Below are positions 1 to 9,395 of a stretch of DNA of 28,409 nucleotides, piece after piece. Numbering within the stretch: position 1 is the stretch's first letter; each line of letters starts with the position of its first letter. Source of the stretch: Seison nebaliae (Eukaryota; Rotifera; Pararotatoria; Seisonacea; Seisonidae); contig JALJEE010000856.1 of assembly GCA_023231475.1 (NCBI GenBank), positions 1 to 28,409 of the forward strand, written 5' to 3'. The notes beneath the pieces are model-generated. The model was not told where the DNA came from, searched no databases, and was given only the letters and a program-made list of their open reading frames with translations. Made by a program: the position numbers and the translations under genes.

Positions 1-1265
1 TTGGATAATCCACAATAATCCAATTGCAATATTGTTGTCGAATGGAGGAATTGTGAACGGACTTAATATTAATAATATTAATTTAATATGATTTCTTCAT
101 TGACATAATTGTCAAAACATCCGAGTAATTTTCATGGTACATCAGATAATGAAGAATTATTTGAAAGATTCATTCATAATGAAAAGAACTTCCTTTATTC
201 TTTCATAAAAAGAATTGTGATCCGAGTGTCGAAAGACGAATGACTCGGATCAGTAATTCTCATCCTTCCAATTTGAAATATTTTGTAAAAAGATTAATTA
301 AAATACAAACCCAAATTATATGCTATTTATAATCGATGAATGAACCCTTATGCAACGTGTCAATAATTCATTGGACAATCTATCTGAAATATATTTTCCT
401 ACAGTTTTAATGCGCTATATACAAATCATAAACTTACACGTGTATCTACATGTCTAATGCAACGTGTACAACTCACGTTAGATAGAATGAATAATATGTA
501 TGTACATTGGAGGTTTACGTGAAGGAGTTCTCTTAAGAAATAAAAGGGAAAAAATGAAGAAATACATAACAGGACAAATTATAAGATAAAAATGAAATAA
601 ACCAAAAGAAATCGAGACTCGAATCTTCGTAAATCTGAATATTAAATTTGTACATTTCTTTGATTTTCTAATAAGTAAAATATGTGCACCTGTTACTCTG
701 GAAATAACATAAGTCATTTTCATGAACACATAATGAGAAGAATAACATCCAATCGCGTAAACTAACGTTGTATATTCGTCTGGACTAAAACATAGTCTGA
801 CATGAGTTATCATCTCCTCAGACATATGAAGGAGATTTCTTTATTTTCGTCCAATTTTTGTGACTAACCGGAATATACTATAGGAAAAGTTGATTAGAGT
901 TCTTCGGGGGAGAAAGGAGGAGGAAAGTTGAACAATTAGATTGATTTTATCATAATCAAATTATCATAACAATTACAAATGTTCGTCAGTTTGAAAGGAA
1001 AGATTTATGATGAATGAATAAGTTCCATAATTTATATGGATGAGTGATCGTTTGAAATTCTCTCACTTTGAACCCATACTTCTCAACGGCACTCAACGAT
1101 TCAGAAAGAGGAATAATAGGAAAATTAAAGAGCAAGAACATCTACTCGAGAGAGGAAGTTCAAATATAAACAAAAGCGAAAAGAAACTTCGAAAAATTTC
1201 AATTTCTTTTATCTTTCTTTTTCTAATTCTCCAACTATTTGTGATCAACTAAATCTAAATTTACT
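1..1265. other. Spacer without a convincing gene
   Basis: AT-rich sequence with no reading frame that resembles a known family. It holds a strong hairpin (listed separately), a CACGTG palindrome at 437-442 and two copies of TGCAACGTGT near 350 and 457. The Kunitz promoter should lie at the right end, but I see no clear TATA box there. Confidence 0.5.
211..260. other. Stem-loop with nested GAAA loop
   Basis: Inverted repeat seen directly: a 9-bp perfect stem GATCCGAGT (219-227) with ACTCGGATC (243-251). It is extended outward by AGAATT (211-216) pairing with AATTCT (255-260) across a small internal loop. Inside sits a 3-bp stem GTC/GAC closing a GAAA tetraloop (231-234). The stem is much richer in GC than its surroundings. 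It could be a structured RNA element in a transcript or a fragment of a repeat. I do not recognise a family; it is not a histone stem-loop or an iron-responsive element. Confidence 0.5.
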
Positions 1266-1882
1266 ATGATGATCAGTCTTTCAACTTTCCTACTTCTCTC
1301 AATCTGCTCGTCATTGGTAATTGCTGTTGATTTTACGAAATGCCAATTAGAGGAATTACCCATCGAAAGTTTAGACGACAGTTACGAGTGTACTCAATTG
1401 GAAGTACCAGCAATTTATCATTTCTACAATCCACAACTAAAGAAATGTGAATCGATCAGCACATTATGTAAATATGATAAGAATCTAACTTTCCAGAGTT
1501 CCAGTGATTGTCGAGACAAATGTGATGAATATGAATTAATAGAAACAAGAAAGAAGGATTTTGAGACGTTACCTGATGTAATGAATTTCAATTCCGCATT
1601 GGCTATGCGTTAGTTGATTAATTTCATTTCATTATCATTCTATTCTTCTCTTTAGTTAAAAGTAAGATGCCAGATAAATGTGTGAATCATGTCCCATATA
1701 CTGGACCATGTCGTGCTTCATTTCAACAATATTATTTCGATTTTGAAACGGAAACATGTCAACCATACATTTACGGTGGTTGTGGCGCTCGACTTCGTGT
1801 GGATACCAGATATGATTGTTACAAAATTTGTATGTTACCAATGATGACAAAGAAGACAGATATACCTAACGAAATCAATTAG
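1266..1882 (+). CDS. Secreted two-domain Kunitz protease inhibitor
   Basis: Two exons, 1266-1608 and 1656-1882, joined over a 47-nt intron (GTTAGT...TTTAG), give 189 aa. Residues 1 to about 20 form a signal peptide (hydrophobic core LSTFLLLSICSSLVIA), so the product is secreted. Domain 2 (exon 2) is a canonical Kunitz fold with six Cys spaced 9-15-7-11-3 and the signatures GPCR and YGGC. The residue after the second Cys is Arg, which in this family predicts inhibition of trypsin-like serine proteases. Domain 1 (exon 1) also has six Cys (spacing 15-18-6-13-3) and YHFYNPQLKKC, like the Kunitz YxFD...KxC stretch. It has a lengthened first loop and no GPC reactive site, so it probably does not inhibit in the standard way. 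It is convergent with the Vasa gene. The exact protease target is unknown. Confidence 0.88.
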
Positions 1883-2029
1883 AAATGAGTATCAACAAAT
1901 GCAATGGAACAGCATCGTCAGAATGATACGAATAAAGGGCGAATTGTAGAAATTCAACAGAGAAAATATTTCGATTCATTTTATTCATCTTTTTCTTCAT
2001 CTCTCTTATCATCAGTTATGTTTTAAGAA

Positions 2030-2035
2030 AATAAA
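2030..2035 (+). terminator. Poly(A) signal of the Kunitz gene
   Basis: AATAAA about 150 nt after the Kunitz stop codon, in a T/A-rich 3' flank. It is the first canonical signal downstream on this strand. Confidence 0.5.
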
Positions 2036-2347
2036 AATTATTTATTCGCTTTATAATAGAATTTATTCAATATTTACAAATAACTTTCTTTTCATCAATC
2101 GATTCTTTAAAAAGTAATAAAGGAAATACATGAATATTATCACCTTTAAGTAGTTCTTGAGAGAGCTCAATAAAATTCTCGGAAAAACCAAAAATTCAAG
2201 ATAATGTTATAATGAGAAAATAATCTGAGAATGTGAGATTCTTCGATCTCGTTCGTTTTAATAATCAAAGTAAAAAAATTAAAATGAGAAAACAAAAATT
2301 TTCGAAAGAAAAATTAGGAAATAATTTGGAAATATTAAAAACAAGGT

Positions 2348-2353
2348 TTTATT
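2348..2353 (-). terminator. Poly(A) signal of the Vasa gene
   Basis: AATAAA on the minus strand about 50 nt after the Vasa stop codon (2402-2404), a normal distance for a 3' end signal. Confidence 0.55.
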
Positions 2354-2401
2354 CGTTAAATTTAAAGTCCTTAAAATGATTTGTTGACCGTTGTTGCATG
2401 A

Positions 2402-5400
2402 TTAAAAATTCATACCTTCCGCACTTTCACCAAAAGCGTCATTTCCAGTTCCAAAACCATCATTACCAGTTCCAAAACCATCATTTCCAGTTCCAAAACC
2501 ATCATTAAAACCGTTTGCAACTTCTGTGAGGAAATCTGGTATTTCTTGACCGACCTAAACAAATTAATACGAACAAATTGAAAGATTCAAGATTGAATTA
2601 GAAAATAATAATTATAATAATAATTTCTAACTTTTTTCAAAATGTCAACAAGACCATCTCTGATTCCTTCATCTCGCTGTTTATCATAGAATGATGTCGA
2701 CTTACCCGAATTTCCACACCGTCCAGTTCGACCGATTCTGATTTGGAAGAATAATTTTTTTTATAAGAATAAGAATTTATTTGAAACCTGTGTACATAAT
2801 CATCCAATGATGATGGCAGATCCATATTGATAACATGATCAACTCGTGGAATGTCGAGTCCTCTAGCAGCAACGTTCGTCGCAACCAAAATTTGTACAAC
2901 TCCCGTTCGAAGTTTATTGATAGCCTCTTCTCTTTGTTGCTGATAACGGTCACCATGAATAGTGATAGCATTATGATCCCAAGAAGAAATCATTCCACCC
3001 ATGAAATCACAATAACGTTTCTGTTCAACGAAAATAATAATTTTTTTCGCTCCATCCGCTATTAATGAAATGTTTGAAGATTAAGAAAAATAGGAAAGAA
3101 AAATAAACATTCCGCTAATAAATCTTTCAAGATATCACACTTCTTATTTGCATCCACATCAATGAAACGTTGTACGACATCTCGATTCGCTTCGCCCACA
3201 TTTCCAATGTTGATAATATATGGGGAATCTGATATACATTGAGCTTCCGTTATCGTTCCTTCAGGAATCGTTGCTGAGAACATGGCCACTGTATGATATA
3301 TTTCATCTGTCGCATCCGCCTTCTTTGGAGTAATATCTGAAAAAGTAAATAAAAATTGAATGAATTTGTGTAAGAGAATTAATAAAAATTGAATGAATTT
3401 GTAAAAAATTGAGTTAAAGAAAAAATTAAATTATAAAAAATTGAATAAAGTAGAAATTGAAGAAATGAACCTCCATCTGATAAAATTTTTTTAACGTCAT
3501 CAAAAAATCCCATTCCCAACATTCGATCAGCCTCATCAATGATCGCATATCTCAAACTGGCGAAAGAGATGACACCTTTTTCTCGAAAATCCATTAATCT
3601 TCCTGGTGTTCCAACGAGTAAATCAACTCCGTTTTTCAACAAGTTTCGTTGATGGTAGGAAGAGACACCACCATATGCTTCAGCCACTCTCACCATCGAA
3701 TCCCAAGCGAATTTCCTCGCTTCATTAAAAATCTGTTTACATAATTCTCTGGTAGGAACGACAATAAGAACGATTGGTTGGCATCCTTCGGCGGGGAAAG
3801 TATCCCGATTCTTGATAAGATAATCAACGACAGGAAGAAGAAACGCTGCTGTTTTTCCACTTCCAGTTTCACATGTTGCAATGATATCCTTTCGATCTCT
3901 GATGAATGAATGAACGGCTCCTTGTACACGCGTTGGTGCATCATAATTCGAATGTGCAATATTCTTCAAAAGTAACGAACTTAATCCCATTTCGGCGAAA
4001 GTGTTGTACAATTCAAAATCATCAACCGGTTGACCATTCCTTAACACTTTAACTTTCGTTTCTTTCTGTCGATCGAAGTTTTCTCCTTTTTGTAAAGTTG
4101 TTCCAAATACTTCATCCTCTTTTTCCGTCGGTTTTTCAGGAATATATGGAGCGGGTCGTTCTTCCTCTTCACCATTCTCTCCTGTATTATTTCGTTGATT
4201 ATCACCATCACCATATCCTCCTCTACCACCTCGTCCACGTCCTCCACCTCGTGATCTTCCACCACGATTATTACCTCTTCCTCGGTAACCTCCGTCTTCA
4301 TTCGATTCCTCACTTTTGTCGACATCATCCCAATTGGAACTTCCCCAACTACCACCACCACCACCACTACCACCTGTTGACCAATCATTATCATTCGATG
4401 AATTATTTTCTCCACTTCCTCTACTTCTAATTATTTAAATTAAAGTATTAAACATAAAATAATTGACATAATAAAAACTTGTTGTATGAATTGTTTGAGC
4501 CTCTCCATCCACCACCAGAATCATTACCGCCGTTATTATAATTCTTCCTACCTCGATAATTGTTAGTTTTGAAATTGTCATTCGATTTTCCACTATCCCA
4601 ATTATTGGAAGTGCCTCCTCCCCATGTATCATCATTCGATGAATTATTTTTTTGATATCCTCCACGACCTCGACCTCGACCTCGACCACGACCACGACTA
4701 CGATTTCCACTGTCATTATTCCAATTATCACTATCGCCGGTACCATTATTCCATGGATCGTCACTTGCACTTTTTCCCCATGAATCATCACTGCCACTCT
4801 TACCCCATGAATCACCGCTTGTACTGTTGGAACTTGATTTATCATCACTACCGGTATCACTTTTTCCCCAATTATCTCCATCGCCTTTACTACTTTTCCC
4901 CCAATCTCCACCATTACTACCAGTGACACTGCTTTTTCCCCAATCTCCACCACTTTTTCCCCAATTATCTCCTCCATCACCTTTATTCCATGATTCATTA
5001 CCACCTCCACGTCCTCTTCCACCACGATTTGTTCGGTATCCTCCACGTCTATTTCCTCTGTCACCATTATCTCTATTATAACCACCACGTCCACGACCAC
5101 GATAAGAAGAAGCTGTTCGGAACATGAAAAGATGAATAAAATGGAATGAAGGTAAAAATAAAATTTAAACTTTTTTCTTCTGAATTATTATTCCATGTGT
5201 CCATTTCCGAATCTTTCACTTTTGAAGTACTTTCGCTTTCGTCATTCCATCCGCCCACTGGACTTGCTGTCCATGGATCATCTTCAGCTTTTGGCTCCGG
5301 AGTGGGTTGTTCGATGGTTTTTCCCCAATCATCACCAAGCCATGCATCGTCACTCCATCCACTTTTAGACATACTCTTTTTTGTTGGTTGGGAAGAAGAA

Positions 5401-5765
5401 GGCCAGCCTCCGCCGGTGTCTGAAAATTAAATAATTTAATTGTCAATAACAATCCTCAAATTTGCTTTCTTAAAGAATTTTCTTCTAATTCAACTGATGA
5501 GACAAATTTTCTGAGAGAATATTAATCTTGACACGAATGTGCGTGATTGACTCGAAATATATAATACAGAAAGAATGAGAATCATGTGCAATGAAAAAGC
5601 AGAGGAAAAAGAGAAATCCAGATTAGTGTAATTAAAAAGAATAAATACCAGAAGCGATTAGGAATTGAAGAATACAGAGCAATGAAAGGAAAAAAAAAGG
5701 AAAAACATACCCCGAGGTCGCTTCAGCTTTTTCCACACGTTTTCAAAAGATTCGAAGAAGTCTCT
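2402..5765 (-). CDS. Vasa/DDX4 DEAD-box RNA helicase
   Basis: Exons in gene order: 5711-5765, 5171-5419, 4479-5112, 3471-4426, 3109-3336, 2788-3058, 2632-2737, 2402-2554. All phases close, giving about 883 codons. No start Met was found, so a further 5' exon is likely. The N-terminal half is rich in RGG, GD and tryptophan (repeated WGKS), as in Vasa RNA-binding tails. The helicase core carries PTRVQ, ETGSGKT, PTREL, TPGRL, DEAD, SAT, ARGLD and [22 protein letters not shown] and the closing GQEIPDFL point to Vasa and not to the related DDX3/Belle. Known role: ATP-dependent RNA unwinding in germ granules, including translation control and piRNA work. Oddities: Cys replaces the usual Ala before the Walker A motif, a longer segment lies between DEAD and SAT, and three NDGFGTG repeats stand near the C-terminus in place of the usual acidic/Trp end. 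Confidence 0.9.
2441..2503 (-). repeat. Three 21-bp in-frame repeats in the Vasa tail
   Basis: Three near-identical 21-bp units (ATTTCCAGTTCCAAAACCAT plus C on the plus strand; the middle copy differs by one base) encode NDGFGTG three times. The copies are recent in origin or are being homogenised, because even silent positions match. Confidence 0.85.
3348..3402 (-). repeat. Tandem duplication inside a Vasa intron
   Basis: The 22-nt string at 3348-3369 recurs exactly at 3381-3402 (33-bp period) in the intron between the DEAD and SAT exons. This accounts for part of the intron's length (134 nt against about 50 nt for its neighbours). Confidence 0.8.
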
Positions 5766-7452
5766 CTGTGGAAATTGAAGAGTTTGTTTTATTTGAAAAT
5801 TTTCTGTAAATTAATACAAATTTTTAAAAATTAAATTAAATAAATAAATAATGAGTTTAAATTAATTCAGAATCCATTTTATCATTCGCATTCAAAATAT
5901 ATAGATTCCATATATATTATATAGGTTCTATTGTTATAGAACTTAAAAAAATTCATAAAAAATTCAACTCATAAAAGAATGAGAAGAGGAAAGAGAAGAT
6001 AAGAAAAGGAGAAGAATGAATAAGAAATTGTTGGATAGAAAACGGATTTCTATAAACTTCACACAATTCACAAAATTTGAAAAACTACATGAGAGAGAAT
6101 GTAAATTTGGTCTACGATTAACTAACAATGCGTATTGCATTAAGCTTCAAATCGAACGATTTTATGAAACGCTTTTTCCTCCTTATGGAAATATATCGAA
6201 TGAAAATTGTTGTCTGATGAAATTGATAATACGATTAACAACGTCAAACTAACCAATGCCTATAAAGTTTATATTATCAACGACACTTTATCTCATTTAT
6301 TTTTCAATATTGTCACTCTCATCAATTCTATTAATTTGAAACATCGACTGATATAAGAAACTTATCAGACATATAAAGAAACTGTTCTTAAAAACTATAT
6401 ATCTTATTTGTTATCTTACGAACAGTTAGTATGAACGGCTTTTGATAATATTCCAACGGTTTTTCTCCCCTCTCTCCCTATCCCTTCTATACGCACACAA
6501 AAGTAATGTCGTTCTCATGTATCTGAATAATGACAAAAATGAAAATAAATTTATCTTCTTTATCAATAGTCTGTATATTTAAGGAGAAATCCAGTCGATT
6601 CCTACATCTGATCTACTAATATCTCCATATGGAAGAGATAGAGGGAATGACGCGCATATAAAATATACACGTTGGTTGTACAAACAACTATTGCACGTGT
6701 TCTTCTCCTAATGTGAATGTCTTTTATGTCAAATAATTAATAGTAATAATAAAAATAATAATATGTTCGTAGAATGATGGAAAGAATTCTCTAGAATAAT
6801 TCGAAATCTCTGAAATTATTTAATTCTTGTGTCAAATTAAAAGATATAAAATAGATACGTAAATATATTTACTAACTCTGACTGACCGTTGGACAATCGG
6901 GTCAATTTGACCAAAAGATTACTGTGCAATAAAATTTTCGCACTAAACACTTAAAATTAAACTTAAAATTTAAAAAATAAATTAAACTTTAAACCTTTTT
7001 TGTTCAAATAATAATATTTTATTAATCACATGTAACAATACATTGTTCTTTTAAACTAAACAAATAATTTATAAATTATTTGATATGCAATTCATATAAT
7101 GTGCATGTATTTGTAAGGAAGTTGATTCCAATAAACTAGTGCTAACTTTAACTAAATGGAATGCCATTTTTAAATGACAATAACTAAAGTATATCGCTTC
7201 AATGACTTCTATATGGCACGCTTAATAGATATGCCGCACTAATGATTTGTGAATTATTCATGATAATATCACAGTTTGGAGGAAAAGAAATTTTTATGAA
7301 AATTTATTTTGAAATTTCTTCTAAAAAAAAATGGGGGAATTACACTACGGAGAGGAGAGGATCAGGAAGAATAGTGATCCAAGAAGAGAATAATCATGAC
7401 AATAATTCTGGTTTAATTGAATCATCTTGTTCTTTTCATCATTCCCATTCAT
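5766..7452. other. AT-rich spacer, probable Vasa 5' region
   Basis: About 1.7 kb with no supported gene. The missing first exon and promoter of the Vasa gene should lie at its left end. Visible elements are a perfect 7-bp hairpin GTTCTAT/ATAGAAC at 5925-5942, an 8-bp inverted pair AACTGTTC/GAACAGTT at 6380-6427 and a CACGTG at 6694-6699. One small open frame at 6016-6252 has no recognisable features. Confidence 0.5.
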
Positions 7453-7866
7453 TTATTTACAATGGAAATCTAACAACTGGTACGGTTCCGAAGTTGCCAC
7501 CCATGGTTTCGACCAAATGACCACGTTGCATTCACTTCGTGGCGCGTTACTCTTCTTGGCACAATCGTCCTTCACTACAGCGTACATATGCTTCATACAA
7601 TTAGTTTGGGACGTAAACAATTGGATATGATATTTCATTCCGGCAACTACTTGACCAGTGACTTTGCCCGTTTTCACAAGTTGATTCAAATAAAGACTGT
7701 TCGATGCCATGTCCATTTGTCGAATGGCGAAATTGGCCATTTTGTTCAATTCGGTCGGGTCGACATCGACGTCTTGAATTCCTCCAACCAATCGTCCGCG
7801 TCCGCCCAATCCGTTAATTGAAACGAACAAAAGTGAAGTTAAACAAACGAATAATTTAAAAAACAT
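7453..7866 (-). CDS. Secreted type-2 cystatin
   Basis: Single exon, 137 aa from the ATG at 7864-7866. I prefer this Met to the upstream one because it directly precedes a signal peptide (FFKLFVCLTSLLFVSING). The mature part has the three inhibitory elements of family-2 cystatins: an N-terminal Gly (LVGG, residues 26-29), the QxVxG hairpin as QVVAG (72-76) and the PW second hairpin (121-122). Four Cys (90, 102, 113, 136) fit the usual two disulfides, and the length is normal. Known activity: tight reversible inhibition of papain-like cysteine proteases. Nothing looks broken. AATAAA overlaps the stop codon on the minus strand, so the 3' end may be very short or use a later signal near 7300. Confidence 0.92.
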   Translation of the reverse strand: MFFKLFVCLTSLLFVSINGLGGRGRLVGGIQDVDVDPTELNKMANFAIRQMDMASNSLYLNQLVKTGKVTGQVVAGMKYHIQLFTSQTNCMKHMYAVVKDDCAKKSNAPRSECNVVIWSKPWVATSEPYQLLDFHCK

Positions 7867-7917
7867 TTTCTTTTTGAGAATTAGAAAGTTCTTAAGCAAT
7901 GAATTCCCCTCTCTCAA

Positions 7918-7925
7918 TATTTATA
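7918..7925 (-). promoter_or_regulatory. TATA box of the cystatin gene
   Basis: TATAAATA on the minus strand, 52 nt upstream of the cystatin ATG. This predicts a start site about 30 nt downstream and a 5' UTR of only about 25 nt. It also supports the 7866 start over the more upstream Met, which would lie at or before the transcription start. Confidence 0.65.
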
Positions 7926-8094
7926 GGAGGATGCTGGTTTCCTTTTTGTTTACTGTTATACAAGAGGTAATTATATAACTAATCCTCATTCAACTATTAA
8001 ATCAAATAAAAAAGATTATTCATATTTATTCAAGATGACATTATCTCTTCCGTTATTAGTCTATGTTCAAATTGCAGCTCTACATCAAACCGTC

Positions 8095-8127
8095 CCTTCT
8101 CTCTCTCTCTTTCTCTCTCTCTTTCTC
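8095..8127. repeat. (CT)n microsatellite
   Basis: An interrupted run of CTCTCT and TTTCTCTC units over about 33 bp, seen directly. No coding frame through it looks real. Confidence 0.85.
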
Positions 8128-8484
8128 AAAAATTCGCGTCTGTCACTCCTTTCTGTGTCCATTGGTGGAGAGTTTCATCGAAAATAACATCCAGTTCCAT
8201 TCTCGTTATTCACAAATGGACAAAATCGATGATGGACAAAAAACATAAAAAATAATATCTTGCCAGAAATATAATTTAATTTTTTTCTTCTTCCATTCAA
8301 AACAGAAATAATACTCTCATTATCCAGTTTTAACATCTTATTGGATAAACATTATTGCATAACAATAAAACACATCGGCAAATTACTAATAATTAAATAA
8401 CTTCGATGATTTAAGAATTAGTGATTAGGAATTAAAATTTGAAGCATAACAAATACAATTGAAATTTGATAAGTGAAAAATATG

Positions 8485-8490
8485 TTTATT
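8485..8490 (-). terminator. Poly(A) signal of the BAF-like gene
   Basis: AATAAA on the minus strand about 50 nt after the BAF-like stop codon. Confidence 0.5.
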
Positions 8491-8538
8491 TGAAAAGAAA
8501 TTTATATGAGAAATGAATAAGAATTAGAAAAGATTAAT

Positions 8539-8820
8539 TTAAATATATTCTTTTACCCATTCACCCAAATATAAGGCAACATTCACACATTGTTTCCATC
8601 TGCATTCCGTAGTTATTGATAGATAATTTGCGAAATATTCCTCGTCCGCATCATAAAGAAGAAATATTGCTAACATTTGAGTTGCCGTTTCTAATCCCAA
8701 TTCATTCAATCGTTTTTCCATTTCACGATCAACATAAGGAATCCCTATAATTTTTTTGTCTTTCAACGATGAAGACAAAAATTCCTCTTGGTCATCAGAC
8801 ATTTTATATTTCCCACTCAT
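8539..8820 (-). CDS. Barrier-to-autointegration factor (BAF)-like protein
   Basis: Single exon, 93 aa from the ATG at 8818-8820 (BAF is normally 89 aa). The frame is open further upstream, but the family alignment begins shortly after this Met. From about residue 35 the sequence follows BAF helix by helix: EKRLNELGLETA for the KKLEERGFDKAY region, LAIFLLYDADEEYFANYL for the QFLVLKKDEDLFREWL region, and LGEWVKEYI for the terminal LREWCDAFL. Known BAF dimers bridge DNA and bind LEM-domain proteins at the nuclear envelope. Here the Gly-rich DNA-contacting hairpin (GIGEVLG in BAF) reads GIPYVDREM. DNA binding is therefore doubtful, and the protein may act like the BAF-L paralogues that partner BAF. 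This identification rests on my reading of short similarities. Confidence 0.72.
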   Translation of the reverse strand: MSGKYKMSDDQEEFLSSSLKDKKIIGIPYVDREMEKRLNELGLETATQMLAIFLLYDADEEYFANYLSITTECRWKQCVNVALYLGEWVKEYI

Positions 8821-9224
8821 GACCGACTCAATAGTTAGAAGGAAATATTGATATGAATATTTTCTTTTGAAGTGTAGACTAATTCTTAAATGCAAAAGCT
8901 AATTTTAAATCTTAAATTTAAACCAAAAAAAATTTTGTGTAATTACGAGTGTTTTTTTAGAAACCCAATATGCTTCTGTCTTTTAGTGATGGGGATACGA
9001 AGTGCAAAGGGAAATTAATTTCTTCTTCCCCCTTTTAATAAATGAAAAATTCCAGACATCTTCCTTTCGCGAGCTATACATACTCCCACTTCGCGAAGGG
9101 AAACGAAGTGAGGGAAAGAATAGGAGAAAAAAAGGGACGGCGAAGCAACTTTTTTTTGAAAGTCTTTTTCCTACTTTAACGGACAGAATAGTACTGGGAC
9201 AATATATTCGTTGAAAAATTATTA

Positions 9225-9395
9225 TAGGGGGAAAAATATATTTTTTTAGGAATTTTATTTATTTTAGGAAAACAGCTGAATAAGCCTCACAGTACTGGCT
9301 AGACTGTGGCTCGTACTTAGGATCGATCCAATGTATGTATAGGAGTTGCTTGGAGTCTGGATTTTTTCCCCCAAAATGTATAGAAGGATCGATCC
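9225..9395. repeat. Foldback-like patch, possible MITE remnant
   Basis: GGGGGAAAAA (about 9227-9236) and TTTTTCCCCC (about 9363-9372) are inverted relative to each other. Between them AGCCTCACAGT (9283-9293) is nearly complementary to ACTGTGGCT (9303-9311), and AGTAC/GTACT adds further pairing. The palindrome GGATCGATCC occurs at 9320-9329 and again at 9386-9395. This density of inverted structure is unlike the surrounding spacer. It may be a small non-autonomous element. I cannot define target-site duplications. Confidence 0.35.

Larger units (their letters stand above)
1883..2401. other. Shared 3' flank between convergent genes
   Basis: About 520 nt of AT-rich sequence between the Kunitz stop and the Vasa stop. 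It contains an AATAAA on each strand and no other gene that I can support; it most likely holds the two 3' UTRs. Confidence 0.6.
7926..8538. other. Spacer with CT microsatellite
   Basis: No gene is supported. It holds a CT-rich microsatellite at 8095-8127 and the 3' flank of the BAF-like gene at its right end. Confidence 0.5.

Noticed and set aside
478-825. Minus-strand frame of 115 codons
   Set aside because: No family motif; the second half is generic hydrophobic AT-rich sequence, as expected of a chance frame.
1040-1252. Plus-strand frame of 70 codons just before the Kunitz gene
   Set aside because: Lys/Arg-rich with a hydrophobic end that only reflects a T-rich stretch; more likely the Kunitz 5' flank.
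2835-5430. Several plus-strand frames across the Vasa gene, some His/Tyr- or Pro-rich
   Set aside because: Antisense shadows of the RG-rich Vasa exons; their composition follows from the repeats on the other strand.
6016-6252. Plus-strand frame of 78 codons
   Set aside because: No recognisable domain, AT-driven composition, no promoter or poly(A) signal in good position.
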